Assembly: GCA_037200385.1 (NCBI GenBank)
Contig: JBBCGL010000001.1
Span: 1,054,001-1,118,000 of the forward strand
Reading direction: 5' to 3'
Source of the DNA: Rhizomicrobium sp.
Lineage (GTDB): Bacteria; Pseudomonadota; Alphaproteobacteria; Micropepsales; Micropepsaceae
DNA: 64,000 bases
Part shown: one piece after another, positions 52,294 through 60,420 of the stretch
How positions within the stretch are numbered: the first letter of the stretch is position 1
Layout: each line of letters begins with the position of its first letter
The notes under the pieces: generated by a model
Database searches by the model: none
What the model was told of the DNA's origin: nothing
The model's input: the letters and a program-made list of their open reading frames with translations, nothing else
Made by a program: the position numbers and the translations under genes

Positions 52294-54933
52294 ATGAACG
52301 TCGTCGTCGTCGAATCCCCCGGCAAGGTCAAATCGATCAACAAGTATCTCGGCTCGGACTACAAGGTCCTGGCCAGCTTCGGGCATATCCGCGATCTCCC
52401 CTCCAAGGACGGCTCGGTCAAGCCGGACGACGATTTCTCGATGATCTGGGAAGTCGACGAGCGCGCCGCCAAGCGGATCAAGGACATCGCCGACGCCGTG
52501 AAGGGCGCCGACAAGCTGATCCTCGCCACCGATCCGGACCGCGAGGGCGAGGCGATCTCCTGGCATGTGCTGGAGGTCCTCAAGCAGCGCAAGGCGCTGG
52601 GGCACGTCAAGATCGAGCGGGTCGCGTTCAACGCGGTGACCAAGTCCGCGATCCTCGAGGCGATCGCCCATCCGCGGCAGATCAACGAAGAGCTGGTCGA
52701 CGCCTATATGGCGCGCCGTGCGCTCGATTACCTGGTCGGCTTCACCCTGTCGCCGGTGCTCTGGCGCAAGCTGCCCGGCGCCCGCTCGGCGGGACGGGTG
52801 CAGTCGGTCGCGCTCCGGCTGGTGGTCGACCGCGAGATCGAGATCGAGGCCTTCCGGGCCCAGGAATATTGGAGCATCGACGCCGATGTGAGCGTGCCGA
52901 ATGGCGGGTTCAAGGCGCGGCTTACCACGCTGAACGGCGAGAAGCTCGACAAGCTCTCGCTCAAGACCGAAGCCGAGGCCTCGGCGGCGGTCGCGGCGAT
53001 CAACGCGCAGCGCTTTGCGATCGAGAGCGTCGAGAGCAAGCCGGTCAAGCGGCACCCTGCCCCGCCCTTCATCACCTCGACGCTGCAGCAGGAAGCCTCG
53101 CGCAAGCTCGGCTTCGGCGCCAAGCGTACGATGCAGATCGCGCAGAGCCTTTATGAAGGCGCCGATGTCGGCGGCGAGACCGTGGGTCTCATCACCTATA
53201 TGCGGACCGACGGCATCACCATGGTGCCGGAGGCCGTGACGGAAGCGCGGTCGGTGATCGGCTCGCGCTACGGCCAGAAATACGTCCCGGGCGCGCCGCG
53301 GCTTTACACCTCAAAGGCCAAGAACGCACAGGAAGCGCATGAGGCGATCCGCCCGACGCTGTTCGAGCGCACGCCGGAAGAGGTTTCCAGGTACATCGAC
53401 GCCGACGCGGCGAAGCTCTACGAGCTGATCTGGAAGCGCGCCATCGCGAGCCAGATGGAGAGCGCCGAGCTCGAGCGCACCACGGTGGACGTGGCCAGCG
53501 TCGACAAGAAGATCGTGCTGCGCGCCACCGGCACGGTGACGCTGTTCGACGGCTTCCTGACCCTCTACCAGGAAGGCAAGGACGACGAGTCCGACGAAGA
53601 CGGTTCGCGCCTGCCCAAGGTCGTGGCGGGCGAGGCCGCGAAGGTCGAGAACGTCGCGCCGGCGCAGCACTTCACCGAACCGCCGCCGCGCTATTCCGAG
53701 GCGAGCCTGGTGCGCAAGCTGGAGGAGCTCGGCATCGGCCGGCCGTCCACCTATGCCTCGATCCTCTCGGTGCTGCGCGACCGCAACTATGTGCGGCTGG
53801 ACCGCGGGCGCTTCACGCCCGACGACAAGGGCCGGCTCGTCACGGTGTTCCTGGAGCAGTATTTCCCGCGCTATGTCGAGTACGGCTTCACCGCCGATCT
53901 CGAGGAACAGCTCGACGAGGTCTCCGACGGCAAGCTGAACTGGAAGCAGCTGCTGCGCGACTTCTGGCGCGACTTCTCGGCGGCGGTCGGCGGGACCAAA
54001 GACCTCAAGATCAGCCACGTCATCGATGCGATGAACGACATCCTGGGGCCGCACATCTTCCCCGCCAATGCCGACGGCTCGAACCCGCGCGTCTGCCCGA
54101 CCTGCGGCAAGGGCGAGCTGAGCCTGAAGCTGGGCCGCTTCGGCGCGTTCGTCGGCTGCTCGAACTATCCCGAATGCCGCTTCACGCGGCAGCTCGGCCA
54201 GAACAATGCCGACGCCGCGGCGCAGCAGCCGCGCGAGCTGGGCGAGGATCCGGCGACGGGCGAGAAGATCTCGCTGCGCAGCGGCCGCTTCGGACCCTAT
54301 GTCCAGCTCGGCGAGGGCGAGAAGCCCAAGCGCTCGGGCATCCCCAAGGGGACCGACATGGAGACCGTCGATCTCGACTATGCGCGCAAGCTTTTGGCGC
54401 TGCCGCGCGAAGTCGGCATCCATCCCGAGACCGGCAAGCCGATCACCGCGAATTTCGGACGCTTCGGGCCCTATGTGGCGAGCGACGGGACCTATGCCTC
54501 GCTGGAATCGGCGGAGGACGTCTTCACCGTCGGGCTCAACCGCGCGGTCGACCTGATCGCCGAGAAGAAGAACAATCCGCGCGGCCGGCGCGGGCCGCAG
54601 GCGCTCAAGGAGCTGGGCGCCGACCCGTCAGGCACGCCGATCAAGCTGATGAAGGGCCGCTATGGACCCTACGTCACCGACGGCTCGGTCAATGCGACGG
54701 TGCCGGACGCGGACAATGCCGAGGCCATCACGCTGGAGCAGGCGCTGGCGCTGATCGCCGATCGCGCGGCCAAGGGCGGCGGAAAAAAGAAGAAGGCGCC
54801 CAAGGCAAAAGCGGCGGCAAAGCCGAAGAAGGCCGCGAAGGCGAAGAGCGAGCCAAAGACCGAGAAAGCCGCGGCCGCGCCCAAGAAGAAGCCGGCGGCA
54901 AAGAAGAAGCCCGAACCGGTGGCCGGCGAGTAG
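52294..54933 (+). CDS. topA: DNA topoisomerase I
   Basis: TopA (879 aa) relaxes negative supercoils. The TOPRIM domain begins MNVVVVESPGKVKSINKYLG and contains ATDPDREGEAISWHV. Tyr302 in GLITYMRTDGITM is the catalytic residue. A single C4 zinc finger is visible (CPTCGKGELSLKLGRFGAFV then CSNYPEC), after which three more related beta-ribbon repeats lack cysteines (GRFGPYVQLGEGEK, GRFGPYVASDGTYA, GRYGPYVTDGSVNA). The last 60 residues are a Lys/Ala/Pro tail (KKKKAPKAKAAAKPKKAAKA). The finger-poor form with a basic tail is typical of alphaproteobacteria. The stop is three bases before rnr. Confidence 0.96.
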   Translation: MNVVVVESPGKVKSINKYLGSDYKVLASFGHIRDLPSKDGSVKPDDDFSMIWEVDERAAKRIKDIADAVKGADKLILATDPDREGEAISWHVLEVLKQRKALGHVKIERVAFNAVTKSAILEAIAHPRQINEELVDAYMARRALDYLVGFTLSPVLWRKLPGARSAGRVQSVALRLVVDREIEIEAFRAQEYWSIDADVSVPNGGFKARLTTLNGEKLDKLSLKTEAEASAAVAAINAQRFAIESVESKPVKRHPAPPFITSTLQQEASRKLGFGAKRTMQIAQSLYEGADVGGETVGLITYMRTDGITMVPEAVTEARSVIGSRYGQKYVPGAPRLYTSKAKNAQEAHEAIRPTLFERTPEEVSRYIDADAAKLYELIWKRAIASQMESAELERTTVDVASVDKKIVLRATGTVTLFDGFLTLYQEGKDDESDEDGSRLPKVVAGEAAKVENVAPAQHFTEPPPRYSEASLVRKLEELGIGRPSTYASILSVLRDRNYVRLDRGRFTPDDKGRLVTVFLEQYFPRYVEYGFTADLEEQLDEVSDGKLNWKQLLRDFWRDFSAAVGGTKDLKISHVIDAMNDILGPHIFPANADGSNPRVCPTCGKGELSLKLGRFGAFVGCSNYPECRFTRQLGQNNADAAAQQPRELGEDPATGEKISLRSGRFGPYVQLGEGEKPKRSGIPKGTDMETVDLDYARKLLALPREVGIHPETGKPITANFGRFGPYVASDGTYASLESAEDVFTVGLNRAVDLIAEKKNNPRGRRGPQALKELGADPSGTPIKLMKGRYGPYVTDGSVNATVPDADNAEAITLEQALALIADRAAKGGGKKKKAPKAKAAAKPKKAAKAKSEPKTEKAAAAPKKKPAAKKKPEPVAGE

Positions 54934-54936
54934 ACC

Positions 54937-57150
54937 TTGGCGAAGAAACCACAGTCCTCCAACGCGCCTCGTCTCGACAAGGCGCGCGTGCTTGAGCTTT
55001 TGAGCGCGACGCCGAACGCGACCAAGCGCGACCTGGCGCGCGTGCTGGGCGTCAAGGGTTCCGATCGCATCGCGCTCAAGCGCATCCTCAAGGAGCTCGA
55101 GGAGGACGGCTCCATCGCGGGCAACCGGCGGCGCGGCTATGCCCCGCCGGGCGCCATCCCCGACGTGACGGTGCTCGAGATCACCGGCCAGGACGCCGAC
55201 GGCGAATTGCTGGCGCGACCACAGAAATGGGACTCGAACGACGAGCCGCCGCGCATCATCGTGGTGCCGGAGCGCAATGCGAGCGGAGCGGCGCTGGGCC
55301 GCGGCGAGCGCGTGCTGGCGCGACTGACGCGCGAGGACGGCGGCTATGAAGCGCGCGTCATCAAGCGGCTGGGCGCCAGCGCGCACAAGGTGCTGGGCGT
55401 GCTGACCGCGACGCCGAGCGGCTTGCGGCTGGCGCCGATCGACCGCAAGAGCCGCACCGAGTTCGCGGTCGACGAGCGCGACCGCGGCGGGGCGGAGAAC
55501 AACGAGCTCGTCGTCGCCGAGCCGCTGGCCGGCCGCGCCCAGGGCTTCCCGCGCGCCAAGGTGGTCGAGCGGCTGGGCAGCATGAACGCGCCCCGGACGG
55601 TGAGCCTGATCGCGATCCACGCGCATGGCATCCCGACCGAGTTTCCCAAGGAAGTCGTCGAGGAGGCGGAGCGGGCGGCGCCGCCGGAACTGCGCGGCCG
55701 CACCGACCTGCGCGCCATCCCGCTGCTCACCATCGATCCCGACGATGCGCGCGATCACGACGACGCGGTGTGGGCCGGGCCGGACGACGATCCCAAGAAT
55801 CCCGGCGGCTATGTCGCCCTGGTCGCGATCGCCGACGTCGCGCATTACGTGACGCCCGGCTCGGCGCTCGACCGCGAGGCCTACAAGCGCGGCAACTCGG
55901 CCTATTTTCCCGACCGCGTCGTCCCGATGCTGCCCGAACATCTGTCGGCCGATCTGTGCTCGCTGAAGGAAGGCGTCGACCGCGCCTGCCTGGCGGTGCG
56001 CATGGTGTTCGACAAGAGCGGAAAGAAGCGGCGGCATGAGTTCCTTCGCGGCGTGATGCGGTCGGCGGCGCGGCTGACCTATCGCCGGGCCCAGCTGGCG
56101 TTCGACGGCAAGCCGGATCCGGACATGTCCGCCGTCGCGAAGGCGACGCTGAAGGATGTCTGGGACTGCTACCAGGTTCTGACGCAGGAGCGCCGGCAGC
56201 GCGATCCGCTCGACCTCGACCTGCCCGAACGGCGGATCATCCTGGGCGCCGACGGCAAGGTGGCCTCCATCGCCTATCGCGAGCGGCTGGAATCGATGAA
56301 GCTGATCGAAGAGTTCATGGTGCTCGCCAATGTCGCGGCGGCGGAAGCCCTCGAACAGAAGAAGACGCCGCTGATCTACCGGGTGCACGAGCAGCCCTCG
56401 AAGGAGAAGCTGTTCGGGTTCGGCGATTTCCTGCGCACCATCGGGATCAATTTCGCCAAGGGCCAGGTGCTCAAGCCCGGCGTGTTCAACCGCATCCTCG
56501 GCCAGGCCAAGGGCGGCGCGCATGAGGCGGTGATGAACGACGTCGTGCTGCGCACCCAGGCGCAGGCGGTCTATGCGCCGGTCAATGTCGGGCATTTCGG
56601 CCTGAACCTGGCGCGCTATGCGCATTTCACCTCGCCGATCCGGCGCTATGCCGACCTGGTCGTGCATCGCGCGCTGGTGCGGGCGCACCATTTCGGCGAC
56701 GACGGGCTGACCGACCGCGAGATGGGCCGCCTGGGCGAGATCGCCGAGCACATCTCGATGACCGAGCGCCGCGCCATGGCGGCGGAGCGCGATTCCACCG
56801 ACCGCTATGTCGCCGCCTATATGGAGGATCGCGTCGGCGCGATCTTCGATGCGCGGATCACGGGCGTCACGCGCTTCGGCTTGTTCGTGCGGCTGGCCGA
56901 GAGCGGCGCGGAGGGACTTCTGCCGGTGCGGGCGCTGGGCACCGAATTCTTCAAGCATGACGAGAAGGCGCATGCGCTGGTCGGCGACAGGACGCGCACG
57001 GCCTATAAGCTCGGCGACATCGTCGCGGTGCGGCTGGCGGAGGCGGCGCCACTGACCGGCGGACTGCGCTTCGATCTTGCCGAAGCGCCACCGGGGGGAA
57101 ACAAGCCGCGCGTCAAGACGCAGACGCGGCCGAAGCGCGGGCGGCGGTAG
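54937..57150 (+). CDS. rnr: Ribonuclease R
   Basis: RNase R (737 aa) is a 3'-to-5' exonuclease that degrades structured RNA. An N-terminal helix-turn-helix region (KRDLARVLGVKGSDRIALKR) and cold-shock domains precede the catalytic RNB domain. The metal-binding aspartates lie in TIDPDDARDHDDAVW. ALVRAHHFG and HFTSPIRRYADLVVHRALVR are the RNB signature. The S1 domain is at about 640-720 (GAIFDARITGVTRFGLFVRL), with a basic tail (KTQTRPKRGRR). The start is TTG (54937-54939), three bases after the topA stop, so the two are translated together. Confidence 0.95.
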   Translation: MAKKPQSSNAPRLDKARVLELLSATPNATKRDLARVLGVKGSDRIALKRILKELEEDGSIAGNRRRGYAPPGAIPDVTVLEITGQDADGELLARPQKWDSNDEPPRIIVVPERNASGAALGRGERVLARLTREDGGYEARVIKRLGASAHKVLGVLTATPSGLRLAPIDRKSRTEFAVDERDRGGAENNELVVAEPLAGRAQGFPRAKVVERLGSMNAPRTVSLIAIHAHGIPTEFPKEVVEEAERAAPPELRGRTDLRAIPLLTIDPDDARDHDDAVWAGPDDDPKNPGGYVALVAIADVAHYVTPGSALDREAYKRGNSAYFPDRVVPMLPEHLSADLCSLKEGVDRACLAVRMVFDKSGKKRRHEFLRGVMRSAARLTYRRAQLAFDGKPDPDMSAVAKATLKDVWDCYQVLTQERRQRDPLDLDLPERRIILGADGKVASIAYRERLESMKLIEEFMVLANVAAAEALEQKKTPLIYRVHEQPSKEKLFGFGDFLRTIGINFAKGQVLKPGVFNRILGQAKGGAHEAVMNDVVLRTQAQAVYAPVNVGHFGLNLARYAHFTSPIRRYADLVVHRALVRAHHFGDDGLTDREMGRLGEIAEHISMTERRAMAAERDSTDRYVAAYMEDRVGAIFDARITGVTRFGLFVRLAESGAEGLLPVRALGTEFFKHDEKAHALVGDRTRTAYKLGDIVAVRLAEAAPLTGGLRFDLAEAPPGGNKPRVKTQTRPKRGRR

Positions 57151-57163
57151 GTTCCGCACGTGG

Positions 57164-57195
57164 TTGTCATGGCTCGCATTCGCGGGCCATGACAT
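57164..57195. repeat. Minimal family B palindrome (rnr-Nudix gap)
   Basis: TTGTCATGGCTCGC joins directly to ATTCGCGGGCCATGACA with no middle part. It looks like the two ends of a family B element with the interior lost, or an ancestral single unit. Confidence 0.75.
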
Positions 57196-57222
57196 CTGAG
57201 CGAAGTGCCGTAAACTCTCCTC

Positions 57223-57921
57223 ATGTCCGTCTTCGATTCCGACAACGAGCAGCTCATCGAGCGGGTGCTGCGTCCCAAGGATGCGGCGACGCTGGTGCTG
57301 GTGCGGCGCGGGAGCGGCGGCGCGCGGATCCTGATGGGACAGCGTCACGGCGATATGGCGTTCATGGCCAACAAATTCGTCTTCCCCGGCGGGCGCCTCG
57401 ATCCCGGCGACATGCGCATCGCCATCGCGAGCGAACTCAAGCCCGAGGTCGCGGCGCGGGCCGGACTGGGGATCGGGCCGGTGCGCGCGCGCGGCCTGGC
57501 GCTGGCGGCGATCCGCGAGACCTTCGAGGAGACCGGCATCCTGCTGGGCGAGCGCGCCGAAAAGATGCCGCGCACCCGTGCGCCGGCGTGGAAGAAGTTC
57601 TTTGCGCACAAGATCATGCCGCGGCTCGACGCGCTGGAGATGATCGCGCGCGCGGTGACGCCGCCCAACCGCACGCGGCGTTTCGATGCCCGCTTCTTCA
57701 TGGCCGATGCCGGCGCGATCGGGCACCAGCTCGACGGCGCGGAGACCGAAGAATTGCTGACGCCCACCTGGCTCACCATAGCGGAAGCGCGCGCACTCGA
57801 CTTGCCGAGCATCACCCGCACCGTGCTGGACGAGATCGAGGCGCGGATCGGCGGCGAGCACGACCGGCCCGTGCCGTTCTACCGCTATACGCGCGGCAAA
57901 GCCTCGCGCGTGCATCTCTGA
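57223..57921 (+). CDS. Nudix hydrolase
   Basis: This 232-aa protein hydrolyses a nucleoside diphosphate linked to another group. The Nudix box is seen as the sequence KFVFPGGRLDPGD, then AIRETFEETGILLG, with a long insert (about 30 residues) between the glycine part and the R-E-x-x-E-E part. The insert is typical of the larger Nudix proteins such as those acting on CoA or NUDT7-type substrates. The C-terminal part (PFYRYTRGKASRVHL) is conserved in alphaproteobacteria. The stop overlaps the MFS gene start (TGATG). Confidence 0.9.
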   Translation: MSVFDSDNEQLIERVLRPKDAATLVLVRRGSGGARILMGQRHGDMAFMANKFVFPGGRLDPGDMRIAIASELKPEVAARAGLGIGPVRARGLALAAIRETFEETGILLGERAEKMPRTRAPAWKKFFAHKIMPRLDALEMIARAVTPPNRTRRFDARFFMADAGAIGHQLDGAETEELLTPTWLTIAEARALDLPSITRTVLDEIEARIGGEHDRPVPFYRYTRGKASRVHL

Positions 57922-59069
57922 TGGAGGTGTCGGAGCGCGAGAAGCGGTTGGGGCTGGTCGCCATCTTGTCGACCTGCACGGCGTTCGCGCTCGGCATCGG
58001 GCTGACCCTGCCGCTGCTGTCGCTGATCCTGGAGCGGCGTGGGTTTCCCGGCAGCGTGAACGGACTGAACCTCGCGACCGCCGGCCTGGCGGCCTTCGCC
58101 ATCACGCCGAACGTGCCGCGGCTGATCCGCCGCTTCGGCACCGCGCCCTATCTCTGCGCCTCGCTGGTGGTTTCGTCGGCGGCGCTGCTCGGGCTCTATC
58201 TCGCGCCCGCACTATGGCTGTGGTTTCCGCTGCGTTTCATCTTGAGCGTTGGGCTGAACGGCTTGTTCGTGGCGTCGGAATTCTGGATCAACCAGCTGGC
58301 CGACGAGCGCAGCCGCGGCCGCTATGTCGCGCTCTACGGCATCGCGATTTCGGGCGGGTTCGGGATCGGACCGGCGATCCTCTATGTCATGGGCACGCGC
58401 GGCATCGCGCCGTTCGCCGCGGGATCGGCGATGCTGCTGCTGGCCATCGTGCCGGTTCTCATCGCCCGCAAGGCGGCGCCGCGGCTGGAGGAGGAGAAGG
58501 GCGCGGGCGTGTTCGGCGCGCTGCGCGCCGCGCCGGCCATCCTGTCGGCCGCCCTGGTGTTCGGCATGCTCGATGCCGGGCTGTTCGGGCTGTTTCCGGT
58601 CTACGCCGTGCGCTCGGGCTTCAGCGAGGCACATGCCGCGCTGGCGATCACGGCCTCGTCCCTGGGCAGCATGGCGTTCCAGTATCCGCTCGGCATGCTG
58701 GCCGACCGTTTCGACCGGCGTACCCTGTTGATCGTCTGCAGCGCCGCCGGGATCTTCGGCGCGGTGCTGACGCCGTTCGTGATCGGGATGCCGGCCGCGA
58801 CCTATGTTCTGCTGTTCCTGTGGGGCGGCCTGATCATGGGGGTCTACACGGTCGGCCTGACCCTGGTCGGCGAGCGCTTCAAGGGGCCGGAGCTGGCGAG
58901 CGCCAATGCCGCCTATGTGATGCTCTACGCGGTCGGCTTGCTGAGCGGGCCGCCGGTGGAGGGAGTCGCGCTGGATGCGTGGAATCCGCACGGGCTGATG
59001 GTGGTCCTCGCGGCGATCAGCCTGATTTATGTGGGATTCCTGGGGTTTAGGCGAGCGCGCGCGGCTTGA
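57921..59069 (+). CDS. MFS transporter (YcaD-like)
   Basis: This 382-aa membrane protein has 12 segments of the major facilitator fold. AFALGIGLTLPLLSLILERR is segment 1, NGLFVASEFWINQLADERSR is in segment 4, and the second-half signature LGMLADRFDRRTLLIVCSAA is clear. The E-F-W-I-N-Q motif is seen in YcaD-type and similar transporters of unknown substrate. Translation is coupled to the Nudix gene by a one-base overlap. The stop is 60 bases before rpmG. Confidence 0.88.
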   Translation: MEVSEREKRLGLVAILSTCTAFALGIGLTLPLLSLILERRGFPGSVNGLNLATAGLAAFAITPNVPRLIRRFGTAPYLCASLVVSSAALLGLYLAPALWLWFPLRFILSVGLNGLFVASEFWINQLADERSRGRYVALYGIAISGGFGIGPAILYVMGTRGIAPFAAGSAMLLLAIVPVLIARKAAPRLEEEKGAGVFGALRAAPAILSAALVFGMLDAGLFGLFPVYAVRSGFSEAHAALAITASSLGSMAFQYPLGMLADRFDRRTLLIVCSAAGIFGAVLTPFVIGMPAATYVLLFLWGGLIMGVYTVGLTLVGERFKGPELASANAAYVMLYAVGLLSGPPVEGVALDAWNPHGLMVVLAAISLIYVGFLGFRRARAA

Positions 59070-59129
59070 CTTTGGCCCCGCGAAAGCTAAATTCCCGGCC
59101 CTTCGAACAGGTTTTCAGGAGTCCGCCCC

Positions 59130-59297
59130 ATGGCGAAGCCCACCACGGCAAAGATCAAGCTCAACTCGGGCGGCGGCACGGGGTTCTACTACGTGACGAA
59201 GAAGAACACGCGCACGATGACCGAGAAGTTCAAGATCCGGAAATACGATCCGGTCCTGCGCAAGCATGTCGAGTTCAACGAAGGCAAGATCAAGTAA
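59130..59297 (+). CDS. rpmG: 50S ribosomal protein L33
   Basis: L33 (55 aa) is a small protein near the E site of the large subunit. It begins [20 protein letters not shown] and contains [20 protein letters not shown], then [15 protein letters not shown]. No zinc-binding cysteines are present, so it is the cysteine-free form. AGGAG lies 10 bases before the ATG. The gene ends the pyrB-to-rpmG run and is followed by two inverted hairpin repeats. Confidence 0.97.
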   Translation: MAKPTTAKIKLNSGGGTGFYYVTKKNTRTMTEKFKIRKYDPVLRKHVEFNEGKIK

Positions 59298-59304
59298 TTC
59301 GAGT

Positions 59305-59350
59305 CGTCGTGCTTGGAGGCCCGGCTTCGCCGGGCACCTCGGCATGACGA
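59305..59350 (+). repeat. Family D hairpin repeat, direct copy
   Basis: The unit reads CGTGCTTGGAGG, then the hairpin CCCGGC-ttc-GCCGGG, then CACCTCGGCATGACGA. A second copy lies inverted at 59380-59425. Together they are like a REP/BIME pair in the space between convergent genes and may act as a terminator for rpmG. Confidence 0.7.
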
Positions 59351-59379
59351 TGGTTTTCGGTCGCGATTATTTTCCGCTC

Positions 59380-59425
59380 TCGTCCTGCTGAAGTGCTCCG
59401 CCGAAGGCGGAGCCTCGAAGCACGC
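59380..59425 (-). repeat. Family D hairpin repeat, inverted copy
   Basis: On the minus strand this reads CGTGCTTCGAGG, then CTCCGCC-ttc-GGCGGAG, then CACTTCAGCAGGACGA, which aligns along its length with the copy at 59305-59350. The hairpin stem bases differ from that copy but still pair. It ends immediately before the stop codon of the converging hydrolase gene. Confidence 0.7.
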
Positions 59426-59426
59426 A

Positions 59427-60341
59427 CTACTCCGCGGCCGCCTTCACGCCGCGCACCGCTTCCACCCGCGCGATGAAATCGGTCATGAACCCGACCACGA
59501 TCGGGATCACCGGCAGCGGCATGTCGTGGCCCCAGCCTTCGATCTCGCGATACTCCGCCCCCGGAATGCTTTGCGCCGTGTGCCGGCCCGCCGCGACCGG
59601 GATCAGCGTGTCCGCCGTGCCGTGCAGGACGAGCGCGGGCAGCGTCAAGGACTTCAGCCGTTCGGTGCGCGGCGCGCTGGCGCCGATCGCGGCGTATTGG
59701 CGGGCACTGCCCTCGGGATAGAAGCTGCGGTCGTAGTTGAAGCCGGCGAGCTTGCCCAGGCGATCCTCGTCGAACGGCCAGGCGGTCGAGGCATAGGCGC
59801 GGCGGCCCTTGAGCGAATGGGCGATGACCGTCTCGCGGTCGGTCGCGGGCGCCGGAGTCGTCAGCGCGGCCAGCGCTTCGGGCGTCGACGGCGGCAGCGA
59901 CGGGTCGGAGGTGGTGGAGAAGATCGAGATCAGCGAGCGCGCCTGGGCCGGATGCTCGAGCGCGACGAGTTGCGCGATCATCCCGCCCATCGAGGCGCCC
60001 GCGATATGGGCGCTCTCGATGCCCAGCGCGCCGAGCAGCGCGGCGGCGTCCGCCGCCATGTCGCTCAGCGCATAGGGCACGTCGGGCTTGCGGCCCTCGC
60101 GCATCGCCTGCCCCACCGCGCGCAGGTCGGGCAGGATGCCATGCCATTTCTGGCTGAGCCCGACGTCGCGGTTGTCGAAGCGGATGACGCGCAGGCCGGC
60201 GGCTTCGAGACCTTCGTGGAATTGCTCCGGCCAGGCGGTCAGCTGGCTGCCGAAGCCGCTGATGAAAAGGAGCGGAACGCCCTCCCGCGGCCCCGTGTCG
60301 GCGTATTCGAGCTCGATGCCGTTGGCGCGGATCCGGGCCAT
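59427..60341 (-). CDS. Alpha/beta hydrolase
   Basis: This 304-aa protein has the alpha/beta hydrolase fold. The nucleophile elbow is GASMGGMIAQLVA, with Ser in the G-x-S-x-G motif. The oxyanion region is PLLFISGFGSQLTAWPEQFH, and VIRFDNRDVGLSQKWHG follows; the final His is in EGWGHDMPLPVI. An Asp is in LHGTADTLIPVAAG. It resembles the group of esterases/lipases or haloalkane-dehalogenase-like enzymes named only alpha/beta hydrolase. GGGGAGCAAATC precedes the ATG (60339-60341). It is divergent from glpD by 79 bases and may share regulation with it. Confidence 0.9.
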   Translation of the reverse strand: MARIRANGIELEYADTGPREGVPLLFISGFGSQLTAWPEQFHEGLEAAGLRVIRFDNRDVGLSQKWHGILPDLRAVGQAMREGRKPDVPYALSDMAADAAALLGALGIESAHIAGASMGGMIAQLVALEHPAQARSLISIFSTTSDPSLPPSTPEALAALTTPAPATDRETVIAHSLKGRRAYASTAWPFDEDRLGKLAGFNYDRSFYPEGSARQYAAIGASAPRTERLKSLTLPALVLHGTADTLIPVAAGRHTAQSIPGAEYREIEGWGHDMPLPVIPIVVGFMTDFIARVEAVRGVKAAAE

Positions 60342-60420
60342 GATTTGCTCCCCATTTTTCGGCAAGCTTAACGGCGCGGGCTTCCTTGACAAGTGGCGGG
60401 GCGGGCCGGAGTTTGACCCC

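Noticed and set aside
54628-57915. 1095-residue minus-strand frame
   Set aside because: It is antisense to the end of topA and to rnr, and has an Arg/His/Ala composition typical of shadows.
60385-60420. TTGACA just upstream of glpD as its promoter
   Set aside because: The hexamer at the -10 position (GAGTTT) is poor, and a start there would leave almost no leader before the ATG at 60421.
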